From NCBI GenBank assembly GCA_900012615.1, contig LT009757.1:1-64000 (forward strand): a stretch of DNA of 64,000 bases, written 5' to 3'. A model generated the notes under the pieces. The model ran no database searches, had not been told where the DNA came from, and saw nothing but the letters and a program-made list of their open reading frames with translations. Shown piece by piece: positions 45,621 through 55,861 of this stretch. The stretch is from Agrobacterium genomosp. 13 str. CFBP 6927 (GTDB lineage Bacteria; Pseudomonadota; Alphaproteobacteria; Rhizobiales; Rhizobiaceae). Numbering within the stretch: position 1 is the first letter of the stretch; every line of letters starts with the position of its first letter. The position numbers and the translations under genes were made by a program.

Positions 45621-45657
45621 GGACTTGCCCGCGACGCCTCGCTTCACGGGCAAGTCC
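45621..45657 (+). other. Intercistronic hairpin between ugpB and ugpA
   Basis: GGACTTGCCCG (45621-45631) and CGGGCAAGTCC (45647-45657) form an 11-bp perfect stem in the 87-bp gap. It likely stabilises the ugpB message or partially terminates, giving more binding protein than permease. Confidence 0.6.
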
Positions 45658-45687
45658 GCCCATTTCTCCAGTAATGCCGGTTTTTTC

Positions 45688-46578
45688 ATGGAAAAGCGCG
45701 CCGTCTTCAAAAGCACGTGGTTGCCCGTGCTGTTCGCCCTGCCGCAGCTTCTGCTGATCTTTCTGTTCTTCTATTGGCCAGTGGCAGCGGTCATCAACTG
45801 GGCGTTCACGCTCGAACCGCCTTTCGGTGGCGCTGCGGAGTTCGTCGGTCTCGCCAATTTCGAGGAAACCTTTCTCGATCCGCTTTACTGGCATTCGGTG
45901 CTCGTCAGCATGGTCTTTGCCATTGCCGGGCCTGTCTTCACCATCCTGATCGGCCTCGTTCTGGCGCTTTGTGTCGATCGCGCGCTGCCCGGCTCCGGCT
46001 TTTTCAGGGTCTTGTACATTCTCCCTTACGCCATTGCCGGCCCCGCCGCGGGCATGGCCTTCCGCTTCATCCTGTCGCCGGAACGTGGTCTTGCCGCCTC
46101 GCTCAACGCCTGGTGGCCGGACATCTGGAACCCGGCCAAATACGGTGAACATGCGCTGATCCTCGTCATCGTCATCTTCATCTGGAAATGGGCGGGCTAC
46201 ACCTTCATCTTCGTGCTCGCCGGCCTGCAATCGGTGCCGCGCTCGCTGACGGAAGCGGCCGCCATGGACGGCTCCGGCCCCATTCGTCGCGCCATCGACA
46301 TTCAGGTGCCGCTGCTTGCCCCCACTTTGTTCTTCCTCACCGTGATCATGATGACCGAGGGCTTCGTCGGAGCCGATACGTTCGGCATCGTCGCCACCAC
46401 CACCGAGGGCGGCCCCAACCGCGCCACCGAGGTAATGGTCTACCGCATCGTCAGCGAAGCCTTCGAGGGCCTGAACTATTCCGGCGCTTCGGCGCAGAGC
46501 ATCGTCCTCATCGGCCTCATCATGGTTTTCACCTTCATCCAGTTCCGCTTTGTCGAGCGGCAGGTCCATTACAAGTGA
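45688..46578 (+). CDS. ugpA: Glycerol-3-phosphate ABC permease
   Basis: A 296-residue six-helix permease: MEKRAVFKSTWLPVLFALPQ, a first helix, then WRRALE-like loops and the EAA motif TEAAAMDGSGPIRRAIDIQVP. The position directly after ugpB and sequence family identify UgpA, one half of the membrane channel. Confidence 0.94.
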   Translation: MEKRAVFKSTWLPVLFALPQLLLIFLFFYWPVAAVINWAFTLEPPFGGAAEFVGLANFEETFLDPLYWHSVLVSMVFAIAGPVFTILIGLVLALCVDRALPGSGFFRVLYILPYAIAGPAAGMAFRFILSPERGLAASLNAWWPDIWNPAKYGEHALILVIVIFIWKWAGYTFIFVLAGLQSVPRSLTEAAAMDGSGPIRRAIDIQVPLLAPTLFFLTVIMMTEGFVGADTFGIVATTTEGGPNRATEVMVYRIVSEAFEGLNYSGASAQSIVLIGLIMVFTFIQFRFVERQVHYK

Positions 46579-46585
46579 GGCGGCC

Positions 46586-47470
46586 ATGATACAGCGCACA
46601 CCCTTTGCCGACGCCCTGACCTATATACTGATGGTCGCCGGCTTCTTTTTGCTCATCGGCCCCTTCATCGTCGTGATTTCCGGCGCCAGCCAGTCGGTGC
46701 AGCAGGTCAACAGCGTACCGTTCAACTTCATGCCCCAGGGCGAGTTTTTCACCAACGCCACAACGGCATGGGAGCGCGCCAATCTCGGCAATGCCCTGTT
46801 GAACAGCATCATCATGGCCACGCTGGTCACGATCGGCAAGGTGGCCCTCTCGGCCTGCACCGCCTTTGCCATCGTGTTTTTCCGTTCGCCGCTCAAACAC
46901 CTGTTTTTCTGGACGGTCTTTATCACGCTGATGCTGCCGCTCGAAGTGCGCGTGGTGCCGACCTATTCCGTGGCAGCCGATCTTTTCCAGCCGTTCCGCT
47001 CCATTCTTGGACTTTTCGGCATCGAAGTGACGGTCGAGTGGAACCTTCTGAACTCCTATTCCGGACTCACCTTGCCGCTGGTCGCCACGGCCACCGGCAC
47101 CTTCCTTTACCGGCAGTTCTTCATGACGATCCCCGACGAGCTGGCGGAAGCCGCGCGCATGGACGGCTCGGGCCCGGTGCGCTTCTTCGTGGAAATGCTG
47201 CTGCCGCTTTCGCGCACCAATATGGCGGCGCTCACCACCATCATGTTCGTTTATGCCTGGAACCAGTATCTGTGGCCGCTGCTTATGGTCACCGACCCCT
47301 CCTACAAAACGGTAATGATGTCGCTGCGCGCACTTCTGCCCGCCGAAGACGGCATACCGGACTGGAACGTCACGCTGGCCGGCTCCCTCATCATCATCAT
47401 GCCGCCGCTTCTCGTCGTGGCCTTCCTGCAACGCTGGTTCGTCCGCGGCCTCGTATCGTCCGACAAGTGA
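46586..47470 (+). CDS. ugpE: Glycerol-3-phosphate ABC permease
   Basis: A 294-residue six-helix permease, partner of UgpA, with EAA motif [21 protein letters not shown] and the C-terminal [14 protein letters not shown] typical of MalG-like subunits. It starts 7 bp after ugpA ends. An in-frame extension upstream overlaps ugpA and is not used. Confidence 0.94.
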   Translation: MIQRTPFADALTYILMVAGFFLLIGPFIVVISGASQSVQQVNSVPFNFMPQGEFFTNATTAWERANLGNALLNSIIMATLVTIGKVALSACTAFAIVFFRSPLKHLFFWTVFITLMLPLEVRVVPTYSVAADLFQPFRSILGLFGIEVTVEWNLLNSYSGLTLPLVATATGTFLYRQFFMTIPDELAEAARMDGSGPVRFFVEMLLPLSRTNMAALTTIMFVYAWNQYLWPLLMVTDPSYKTVMMSLRALLPAEDGIPDWNVTLAGSLIIIMPPLLVVAFLQRWFVRGLVSSDK

Positions 47471-47508
47471 CGTCGTCGCGTGGCTTTCAACAACAAGGTT
47501 CTCCTATC

Positions 47509-48630
<1,122 letters not shown>

Positions 48631-48632
48631 AA

Positions 48633-48664
48633 CATTCCCCGTGAACGCGGGTTCGCGGGGAATG
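48633..48664 (+). terminator. Terminator-like hairpin after ugpC
   Basis: CATTCCCCG (48633-48641) pairs with CGGGGAATG (48656-48664), starting three bases after the ugpC stop, followed by CCCTTTGTCTT. It is a likely end of the ugp operon transcript. Confidence 0.65.
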
Positions 48665-48788
48665 CCCTTTGTCTTAGCGCCTTGTCCAGACGTGAAGGCG
48701 ATTGGCTTTCACTCGAAAAATGCTCCGGCGGCCGCGCAAGGCGCGTCCGCTGCGGGATCGACTGGCCGGCGGCCGTCACGAGGTCCCA

Positions 48789-49190
48789 TCAAAACGGGAT
48801 GTGGAAAGAGAGCGGCATGACGTGCGCGTCCTTCACCGGCAGGCCCAGGAAGGTGATCGATTCGGCGATTGCGACACCGAGACCCATGCGCGCCCGCGAA
48901 AGCTAAACATTGCTGTCGATCACGGAGGAAGGGTCGAGGCCGAGGCTGGAAAGCACATCGTTGATCCGCACGCGCAGGCGGAAGGAGTTTGCGAAAGCGA
49001 TAAGCCGGTTTCCGGCAAGGTCTTCGGCGGAGATGACCGCCTTCCCGGCGAGCGGATGATTTTCCACCACCACGGCCACGCACGGCACTTCCCAACGGGA
49101 TGCAAACAGGGCCGGCGCAGGTGACGGGATCATCGCCAAATGCAGAATTTCAGCAAAAATCTTTCGGTTCGCAAATCATAATCGGAATAG
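48789..49190 (-). pseudogene. LysR-family regulator remnant
   Basis: On the minus strand this reads as the C-terminal part of a LysR effector domain: VPCVAVVVENHPLAGK, then AEDLAGNRLIAFANSF, an in-frame TAG (48903-48905), and then in the same frame RMGLGVAIAESITFLGLP up to a TGA at 48789. The N-terminal DNA-binding domain is missing and upstream DNA is replaced by the start region of the flavin monooxygenase gene. It is therefore truncated and interrupted. It was probably once the regulator of that divergent gene. No other gene is seen between 48665 and 49297. Confidence 0.8.
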
Positions 49191-49297
49191 TCTTTGCCGC
49201 GCCAATCCCCCGGCGGGGATATCGTCGCGACGAGCAAGGGCCTGCCTGCGGCTGAAGCAATCCGCAACGCCCAGAACATCGATGAAAGTGAAGCCCA

Positions 49298-50623
49298 ATG
49301 GCAAATGATCGCAAACTGCATCTCGGCGCCTTCATGCGGCCCGTCAGTCTCCACACGGGTGCATGGCGTTATCCGGGCGCCTTTCCGGATGCGAATTTCA
49401 ATTTCGCCCATCTGGCGCGCTTTGCACAACAGCTCGAGGCAGCGAAGTTCGATGCATTCTTCATGGCCGATCATCTGGCGGTGCTGAACATGCCCACCGA
49501 GGCGCTGCGCCGCAGCCACACCGTCACATCCTTCGAGCCCTTCACGCTGCTTTCGGCGCTCGCCGCCGTCACCTCCCGCATCGGGCTGGTCGCCACCGCC
49601 TCCACCACGTTCGATGAGCCCTATCATGTGGCCCGGCGTTTCGCCTCGCTCGATCACCTCAGCAATGGCCGCGCCGGCTGGAACATCGTCACCACGTCAA
49701 ATCCAGACGCCGCCCGGAATTTCGGCCGCGAGGAGCAGCCGGATCACGCCGAGCGCTATGGACGCGCGCGGGAATTTTACGACGTCGTCACCGGTCTCTG
49801 GGACTCTTTTTCGGATGACGCCTTTATCCGGGATGTCGATAGCGGGCTGTTCTTCGATCCCGAAAAGATGCATGTGCTGGACCACAAGGGACCGGAATTG
49901 TCCGTGCGCGGACCGCTCAACATCGCGCGCCCGGTGCAGGGTTGGCCCGTCATCGTGCAGGCCGGAGCTTCCGAGCCGGGCCGCCAGCTTGCCGCCGAGA
50001 CGGCGGAAGTGGTTTTTGCCGCAACCCCCACGCTTGCGGCAGGAAAAGCATTCTACAAGGATGTCAAGGACAGGACCGTTGCGGCAGGCCGCTCCCGCGA
50101 CAGCATTGTTATCCTGCCGGGCGCTTTCGTTCTCGTCGGCGACAGCGTGGAGGAGGCGAAGGCCAAACGCGCCAGGCTCGACAGTCTCGTCCATTATGAC
50201 AGCGCAATCGCCTCGCTTTCCATTGCACTCGGCCACGATGTTTCCGGCTTCGATCCCGATGGCCCCTTGCCTGATATTCCCGAGACCAACGCCAGCAAAT
50301 CCAGCCGTGAAAGGGTGATCGAGCTTGCCCGCAGCGAGGGCCTGACGGTGCGCCAGCTTGCCCAGCGGCTGGGCGGTTATGCAGGTCTCGCCTTCGTCGG
50401 CACACCAAAGACCATCGCCGACGAGATGGAGCAATGGCTTCATGAGGAGGGTTCGGATGGTTTCAACGTCACCTTCCCTTTCCTGCCGGCCGGCCTTGAC
50501 GACTTCACGACACAGGTAGTTCCGGAACTGCAAAGGCGCGGGCTGTTTCGCAAGGACTATGAGGGGCCGACATTACGCGACCATCTTGGCCTGCAACGAC
50601 CAGCCAATCGTTTTTTCAGCTGA
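49298..50623 (+). CDS. LLM-class flavin-dependent monooxygenase (NtaA/SnaA/DszA-like)
   Basis: A 441-residue bacterial-luciferase-like enzyme. Diagnostic segments include HTGAWRYPGAFPDANFNFAHLARFAQQLE, RRFASLDHLSNGRAGWNIVTTSNPDAARNFG (about 111-141), and GWPVIVQAGASEPGRQLAAETAEVVF. It uses FMNH2 supplied by a separate reductase to oxidise an organic substrate, as in nitrilotriacetate or organosulfur degradation; the substrate is unknown. The nearby nitroreductase-family protein could handle flavin chemistry, but it is convergent and the link is not proven. Confidence 0.93.
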   Translation: MANDRKLHLGAFMRPVSLHTGAWRYPGAFPDANFNFAHLARFAQQLEAAKFDAFFMADHLAVLNMPTEALRRSHTVTSFEPFTLLSALAAVTSRIGLVATASTTFDEPYHVARRFASLDHLSNGRAGWNIVTTSNPDAARNFGREEQPDHAERYGRAREFYDVVTGLWDSFSDDAFIRDVDSGLFFDPEKMHVLDHKGPELSVRGPLNIARPVQGWPVIVQAGASEPGRQLAAETAEVVFAATPTLAAGKAFYKDVKDRTVAAGRSRDSIVILPGAFVLVGDSVEEAKAKRARLDSLVHYDSAIASLSIALGHDVSGFDPDGPLPDIPETNASKSSRERVIELARSEGLTVRQLAQRLGGYAGLAFVGTPKTIADEMEQWLHEEGSDGFNVTFPFLPAGLDDFTTQVVPELQRRGLFRKDYEGPTLRDHLGLQRPANRFFS

Positions 50624-50697
50624 ATAAAGCGCCGTTGACCTCGGTGATGCCCAGGTGATCATGCGGAAAGGCCAAAACACGATCGTGTCAGCCGGGT

Positions 50698-51705
50698 TCA
50701 GTTCAGCGGCGGCTCGTGCAGCAGAACCTGCGCAAGCGGCCTGCGGCGCGAAACGGGAACGGAAAAGCTTTCGACCATGTGGCCGAAACCAATCAGTGTG
50801 ATGATGACATGCGAATCGTCCAGTCCCAGAAGCCCGCGCATGGCGCGATCCTCCTCCATTGTCGCACTCCAGTTCAGCATGCAGGCCCCGAGACCTTCCG
50901 CATGCAGCCCGAGCGCCAGCGTCATGGCAAACATTCCGCCATCCACCCAGCCCTGATTTCGCTCCCCTATCGTGTTCCAGTTTCTAAGATCGACCGTCAC
51001 GACGAAGACCCCGCCAAGCTGGTCTCCGAAACCGCGATTGCCCTGATGGTGCGAGAGGACGCGCCGGATAGAATCCTTGTCCGTAAACGCAAGAACTTTC
51101 GTGGTCTGGCGATTGCAGCTCGAAGGCGATTGCATGGCGGCCGTGACAGCCCGCTCGATCCGCTCCGCTTCAATCGGCCTTGCACGGTCATACTGACGAA
51201 CACTGTGGCGGGCAGCCATGAAGCCCATGAAATCGCACGAGGCCGCGGCACGGATGGCCCTTGCCGAAACCGCCTCGCTTCCGGCGGCACAGGGAGAGGA
51301 TGCGGCATCGGATGCAAGCAGGTCATCCAGAAGTTTCTGCGCCTCCCGGACATCCGCCCCATTGGCCGCATTATAGGCCACATAAGCGGCAAGCACGCCA
51401 AGCCCGTTATCGGTCGCTGCATCAGGACCGTAGCTTTCGATATAATGGGAGACTTCCGCCGCCAGCAAACGCACCTTGTCGATCCCGAAACCTGCACGAG
51501 GATCGCTGAGCGACAGGCCATATTCCAGCATATGGGACAACAGCCTGATATGCGCCTCCAGATTTTGACGCTCGCGCGGACCGTCAATGAAACTGGAGGC
51601 CCGGTATCGACGAAAATCATAGGCGAAATTCCGCACAAGCGTGACGAAGCTTTGCAAACGCGACAAAGCTCCGCCGCTGCCCGGCGCGCTTCTGGCGACT
51701 GGCAT
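50698..51705 (-). CDS. Nitroreductase-family flavoprotein with N-terminal extension
   Basis: A 335-residue protein. The C-terminal 185 residues form an FMN-binding nitroreductase domain: FMAARHSVRQYDRARPIEAE (about 158-178), SPSSCNRQTTKVLAF, GMFAMTLALGLHAEGLGACMLNW, and LIGFGHMVESFSVPVSRRRPLAQVL. The first 150 residues are helical and not recognised; they resemble the extension in nitroreductases linked to polysaccharide genes. The start at 51705 is preferred because GGAGG lies 8 bases upstream. It is convergent with the monooxygenase gene, 74 bp apart. Confidence 0.88.
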   Translation of the reverse strand: MPVARSAPGSGGALSRLQSFVTLVRNFAYDFRRYRASSFIDGPRERQNLEAHIRLLSHMLEYGLSLSDPRAGFGIDKVRLLAAEVSHYIESYGPDAATDNGLGVLAAYVAYNAANGADVREAQKLLDDLLASDAASSPCAAGSEAVSARAIRAAASCDFMGFMAARHSVRQYDRARPIEAERIERAVTAAMQSPSSCNRQTTKVLAFTDKDSIRRVLSHHQGNRGFGDQLGGVFVVTVDLRNWNTIGERNQGWVDGGMFAMTLALGLHAEGLGACMLNWSATMEEDRAMRGLLGLDDSHVIITLIGFGHMVESFSVPVSRRRPLAQVLLHEPPLN

Positions 51706-52098
51706 TGTGACCTCCGTGAAGTAGTCTCTCTTTGATGGAAACACCATCGCCATGGCCGGCCCCGCTGTCAAACCAGCCACGAAACGCCAAAATCGCCTTA
51801 TTTTGCGACGTTACTCGTCCAATATTTAATCAAATATCGGAAACGCATCCGTTTTATGCAGCAACACCTATCCGAAAGGATAGGAAATTTGCTTCAAAGC
51901 CAGCCATACTACCCACCCGAAAGAGCGAAGACCCTATTCGCCAAAGCTCTTTCGTCAGACGGCACGCCGATGCACCGTAAGGCATCGGAACAAGCGGCGC
52001 AGGAAGCCGACGCCCAGAAGTGTCGGATGCGCAACGTTCAAGGCTTGGATTTGTCCCGCATACGCCGGTCGTAGCGGTGCTTGAAGGAGGTATCGAGA
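51706..52098. promoter_or_regulatory. Promoter region of the racemase/ABC cluster
   Basis: A 393-bp gap with no supported gene between the nitroreductase gene (minus) and the racemase gene (plus). At 51822-51837 it has an inverted repeat, ATATTT-AATC-AAATAT, in an AT-rich stretch, which may be an operator or divergent promoter core. The AAGGAGG at 52083-52089 is the ribosome-binding site of the racemase gene. Confidence 0.45.
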
Positions 52099-52866
52099 AT
52101 GCGTAACGTCAATGTTCGTGTCGTGTCCCCCATCGTAACGCGCGGCTTTCGCAAGCTGGCGGATCTCAAGGCGCTGGAATATCCCGGCGTGAGCCTTTCC
52201 CATGCCGAGATAGCCACAGGGCCGGGTTCGATCGAAAGCGAGTTCGAGGCGGCGATGTCCGTTCCCGGCACCCTGCTTGAGGTCGCGCGCGCCGAGCGCG
52301 AAGGCGTCGATGCCGTCATCATCGACTGCATGGGCGATCCGGGCCTGCGGCCGGCCCGGGAAATTTCCGGCATGCTTATTGTCGGACCATGCCAAACCGG
52401 CATGCATGTTGCATCCATGCTGGGACATAAATTCTCGGTCATTACCGTCATGCGTCGCCTGATCCCGTCTTTTGAAAATACCGCCGCCCTATGCGGCCTT
52501 TCCAGCAAGCTGGCCTCGGTGCGCAGCGTCGACATTCCCGTCCTCGATCTCGAGGCGGATCTTGTCGCCACCGCCCGGCGGCTGGTGGAGGAAGGCAGGA
52601 AGGCTGTCGAGGAGGACGGCGCGGAAGCGCTGATCTTCGGCTGCACCGGCCTGATGGGATGCGCCGCCGGTCTGCGCGATGGGCTGCTTGCCGAAGGCAT
52701 CGACGTTCCGGTCATCGATCCCATTCCGACAGCGGTGTCGATTGCCGCCGGTCTCGTGCGCGCCGGTCTTTCGCAAAGCAAGATGACCTATCCGGCCCCG
52801 CCGGAAAAGGAACTGATCGGTTACGACGCCTTGCACAGGGCCATGCTGCCGCAAGCGGCAGAATGA
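52099..52866 (+). CDS. Asp/Glu (hydantoin) racemase family protein (second)
   Basis: A 255-residue racemase-family protein. The two catalytic Cys are C77 in IIDCMGDPGLRPAREIS and C182 in LIFGCTGLMGC. It is only distantly similar to the racemase at 27100-27909. It is the first gene of a co-directional series with an ABC importer, a HyuA-like protein and DUF917 proteins, so it probably interconverts stereoisomers of the imported compound. The start ATG is preceded by AAGGAGGTATCGAGA. Confidence 0.9.
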   Translation: MRNVNVRVVSPIVTRGFRKLADLKALEYPGVSLSHAEIATGPGSIESEFEAAMSVPGTLLEVARAEREGVDAVIIDCMGDPGLRPAREISGMLIVGPCQTGMHVASMLGHKFSVITVMRRLIPSFENTAALCGLSSKLASVRSVDIPVLDLEADLVATARRLVEEGRKAVEEDGAEALIFGCTGLMGCAAGLRDGLLAEGIDVPVIDPIPTAVSIAAGLVRAGLSQSKMTYPAPPEKELIGYDALHRAMLPQAAE

Positions 52867-52880
52867 GGAGATCGGGCAAC

Positions 52881-53819
52881 ATGGCGGTATCCGCAATGAC
52901 GACATCGGACAAACAGGTGAACGGCCTGCCTCTTTCTCAGGCTTCGTCGCTGCGAAGGCGCTTCGGCGAGGGGCTCGGCTTCTGGCTGCTTCTGCTGCCG
53001 GCCCTGATTTTCTTCATCGCCTTTTTCGTCGTGCCCACCGCTTCGCTTTTTGCCCTTGCCTTCAACAAATCGGTGGCGGGCGTCATAACCCTCTCAAGCG
53101 CGATCACCTTCGACAATTTCGTGCGCATCTTCACCCGCGCCATTTATTACGAGGCCATTTTGCGCTCCGTCGGCATTGCCGCCATGGTGGCGCTGGTCTG
53201 TCTGGTGCTCGGATATCCGCTTGCTTATGTCATCGCCAAGACGGTCAGCCCCGGCCGCAATACCCTGCTGATGATCCTGGTGCTGTCATCGATGCAGCTC
53301 GACATGGTCATTCGGCTTTATGGGCTGATGGTGCTTCTGGGCGATAACGGCCTCATCAACAGCACACTCATCCGCATCGGCATCATTTCAGAGCCCTTGC
53401 CGCTGATGTACAACATCTTCGGTGTCGTGGTCGGGCTGGTGCAGATCACGCTGCCTTTCATGATCCTGTCATTGATCGGCATCATCAAATCCATCCATCC
53501 TGCGCTGGAAGAAGCGGCCAGATCGCTTGGCGCTTCCCGTGCGAAGGCCTTCTTCTCCATCGTGCTGCCGCTTTCCATGCCGGGAATTCTGGCGGGTACG
53601 CTGCTGGTCTTCGCACTTGCCATTTCATCCTATGTCGTGCCGGCGCTGATGGGCGGCTGGAAGGTCATGGTCATGCCGATCCACATCTACCAGCAGGTGG
53701 CGGAAACCGGACGCTGGCAGTTCGGTGCGGCCATCGCCATCGTCCTCTTCGTCACCAGCCTGATGGCGATCGCCGTCTATCACCGCGCTGCCATGCGCAC
53801 CACGGGAGGGCGCAGCTGA
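52881..53819 (+). CDS. ABC transporter permease (PotB-like)
   Basis: A 312-residue inner-membrane permease with six helices and EAA motif EEAARSLGASRAKAFFSIVLP. It belongs to the spermidine/putrescine-type group. GAGGAG precedes the chosen ATG. Its stop overlaps the next start by one base (TGATG), so the two permeases are translationally coupled. Confidence 0.9.
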   Translation: MAVSAMTTSDKQVNGLPLSQASSLRRRFGEGLGFWLLLLPALIFFIAFFVVPTASLFALAFNKSVAGVITLSSAITFDNFVRIFTRAIYYEAILRSVGIAAMVALVCLVLGYPLAYVIAKTVSPGRNTLLMILVLSSMQLDMVIRLYGLMVLLGDNGLINSTLIRIGIISEPLPLMYNIFGVVVGLVQITLPFMILSLIGIIKSIHPALEEAARSLGASRAKAFFSIVLPLSMPGILAGTLLVFALAISSYVVPALMGGWKVMVMPIHIYQQVAETGRWQFGAAIAIVLFVTSLMAIAVYHRAAMRTTGGRS

Positions 53820-54622
53820 TGCGTGAGGAATCATCCATTCCGCTTGTTTTCAGACTTCTGTCGGTGCTGACGCTGACGGTTTTGCTGGTCCCCGTCATCA
53901 TCGTCATCCTGTCCGGCCTGAATGCCGGCGACTATCTGACCTTTCCGCCGCAGGGTTTTTCCCTGCGCTGGGTCTATGCCTTCCTGACCTCACCGACCTT
54001 TCTCTCGGCCTATGGCGTTTCCTTCCTCGTCGCCGGCATCTCGACAGCGATTGCGACGGTGCTCGGCACCATGGCGGCACTGTTCCTGACACGGTCGTCG
54101 AGCCGTCTTGTTGCACCGCTGCGCGCCTTCTTCATGATGCCCATCGTCCTGCCGGGGGTGGTGCTGGGCCTTGCGCTCTACGTGTTCTATGTCACCACCG
54201 GCATCGGGCTCGCACGGAGCATGACCGGGCTCATAATCGGCCACGTCATCGTCACCTGCCCCTTCGTCATCGCCACGGTCACCGCCGCCCTCGTCGGCTT
54301 CGACCGCAGCCTGGAAGAGGCAGCACGGTCGCTCGGGGCTTCTCCCTTTACCGCCTTTCGGCTCGTGACGCTGAAGATCATTTCACCGGCCATTTCGGCT
54401 GGCACCATCTTCGCTTTCATCATTTCCTTCGGCCAGTTCGAGGTGACGCTCTTTCTCTCGACGCCAAACCTGCAAACCTTGCCGATGGCCATGTATGTGG
54501 CGCTGCGTTACGCCTTCGAACCCACTGCGGCGGCAGCAGGCATATTCGCCATCCTCCTCGTCGTCGTGTCGATGGTGGCAACGTCCAGGCTCATCAATCT
54601 GAAGCGCGTTTTCGGCGGCTAG
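53819..54622 (+). CDS. ABC transporter permease (PotC-like)
   Basis: A 267-residue permease with six helices and EAA motif EEAARSLGASPFTAFRLVTLK. It pairs with the preceding permease to form the channel. The upstream gene's stop overlaps its ATG. Confidence 0.9.
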   Translation: MREESSIPLVFRLLSVLTLTVLLVPVIIVILSGLNAGDYLTFPPQGFSLRWVYAFLTSPTFLSAYGVSFLVAGISTAIATVLGTMAALFLTRSSSRLVAPLRAFFMMPIVLPGVVLGLALYVFYVTTGIGLARSMTGLIIGHVIVTCPFVIATVTAALVGFDRSLEEAARSLGASPFTAFRLVTLKIISPAISAGTIFAFIISFGQFEVTLFLSTPNLQTLPMAMYVALRYAFEPTAAAAGIFAILLVVVSMVATSRLINLKRVFGG

Positions 54623-54680
54623 AGCACCGCCGGACATTTAATGAATGCCCGCATCCATAGGTTCAAAAAACAAGGGGAAC

Positions 54681-55790
54681 ATGGACATGACTGGAATGAC
54701 ATTCGATCCCAACCGCCGCAAGCTTCTCAAGATCGGCGCCGCAGCAGCAACCCTGCCGCTCTTCAACATCAACCATGCCTTCTCGCAGGACGTGACCTAT
54801 GACGGCTCCGTCTTCGATGCCGGCGGGGCGGTGTTGCGGATAGGCGAATGGGGCGGGCCCTGGGGTGAGCTGGTCAATAAATATCTGCTGACCGACTTCG
54901 CGAAAGATTTCAACTGCAAGATCGAATATGATTCCACCTGGCCGTGGTTTCCCAAATTCGTCGCCAACGGGCCGAAAAAACCGCCGCTCGACATTACCAA
55001 CTGGAACCTGCCGGAAATGTTCAAGACGGCGGCGGCGGGCGATTTCTTCCACACGATCGACGAAATCCTTCCCAACCTGCCGAACGGCAAAAATCTCTGG
55101 CCCTTCGCCACCTCGAACGGCGTCGGCGTCACCTGGGCCTTCAACCAGTATGTGCATGCCTATCGCACCGACCTCGTCACGCCGCCGCCGACCAGCTTCA
55201 AGGACATGTGGAAGCCGGAATTCGCCGGCAAGCGCGGCACCTACATCACCTCCAACACGCTGCAGATGGACTTCTTCCTCGTCGCCTGCTCGCTGTTCGG
55301 CAAGGATCAGTACGATCTCGATGCCGGTTACAAGGCGATGAAGGAATTGATGCCCGCCAAGATTTCGGATTTCACCGGCAACATGCAGACGCTGATGGAT
55401 CGCGGCGAGGTGGTCATCGCGGTACAGAGCGACGCCGAACCCATGCAGGCCCGCGACAAGGGCGCGCCTTTCGCCGTCATGTACTGGAAGGAACTGCAAC
55501 CGATCCTGACCCAGACCTATACGGTCAGCCGCTATTCCGAGCCAACCCAGAAGAAGCTTGCTTATGCGCTTCTCAACCGGGCGCTGGAGCCGTCCTTCAT
55601 GACCAATATGGGCAAGGAATTCTACCTGCGCCCCACCGTCTCCAACGCCGCTCTGCCGGACAATCTCGTCAAGGCCGGCATCGTCAACAGCGCCGACGCC
55701 ACCAAGGATTTCTGGCTGCCGGACTGGAAAGCCTATCTCGAAAACGAAGACGAGATCGTTGAGACCGTGAACGAAATCTTCGCGGGCTGA
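54681..55790 (+). CDS. ABC transporter substrate-binding protein (PotD-like)
   Basis: A 369-residue periplasmic binding protein. The N-terminal signal contains DPNRRKLLKIGAAAATLPLF, with an Arg-Arg pair that may use Tat. The mature part begins near DVTYDGSVFDAGGAVLRIGEWGG, and later FKDMWKPEFAGKRGTYITSN is typical of the polyamine/opine-type family. The ligand is unknown. Two ATG codons (54681 and 54687) fit the AAGGGGAAC ribosome-binding site; the second has better spacing. Confidence 0.92.
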   Translation: MDMTGMTFDPNRRKLLKIGAAAATLPLFNINHAFSQDVTYDGSVFDAGGAVLRIGEWGGPWGELVNKYLLTDFAKDFNCKIEYDSTWPWFPKFVANGPKKPPLDITNWNLPEMFKTAAAGDFFHTIDEILPNLPNGKNLWPFATSNGVGVTWAFNQYVHAYRTDLVTPPPTSFKDMWKPEFAGKRGTYITSNTLQMDFFLVACSLFGKDQYDLDAGYKAMKELMPAKISDFTGNMQTLMDRGEVVIAVQSDAEPMQARDKGAPFAVMYWKELQPILTQTYTVSRYSEPTQKKLAYALLNRALEPSFMTNMGKEFYLRPTVSNAALPDNLVKAGIVNSADATKDFWLPDWKAYLENEDEIVETVNEIFAG

Positions 55791-55810
55791 CCCTCGCACC
55801 CACAGAACGT

Positions 55811-55833
55811 CGTGGCCGGTTCCGCCGGCCACG
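55811..55833 (+). other. Hairpin between binding-protein and ATPase genes
   Basis: CGTGGCCGG-TTCCG-CCGGCCACG is a 9-bp perfect stem in the 71-bp gap, 20 bp after the binding-protein stop. As in the other importer operons of this window it probably boosts the binding-protein message. Confidence 0.6.
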
Positions 55834-55861
55834 TCCCAGAGGGAAAGGACAACGGAAGCCG

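Noticed and set aside
44188-46599. A very long minus-strand open frame (about 800 codons) opposite ugpB and ugpA.
   Set aside because: It is antisense to clearly identified ugp genes, and its composition is that of a shadow frame in high-GC DNA.
51856-52074. A plus-strand 72-codon frame before the second racemase gene.
   Set aside because: No ribosome-binding site, no recognisable feature, and it lies in the promoter region of the cluster.
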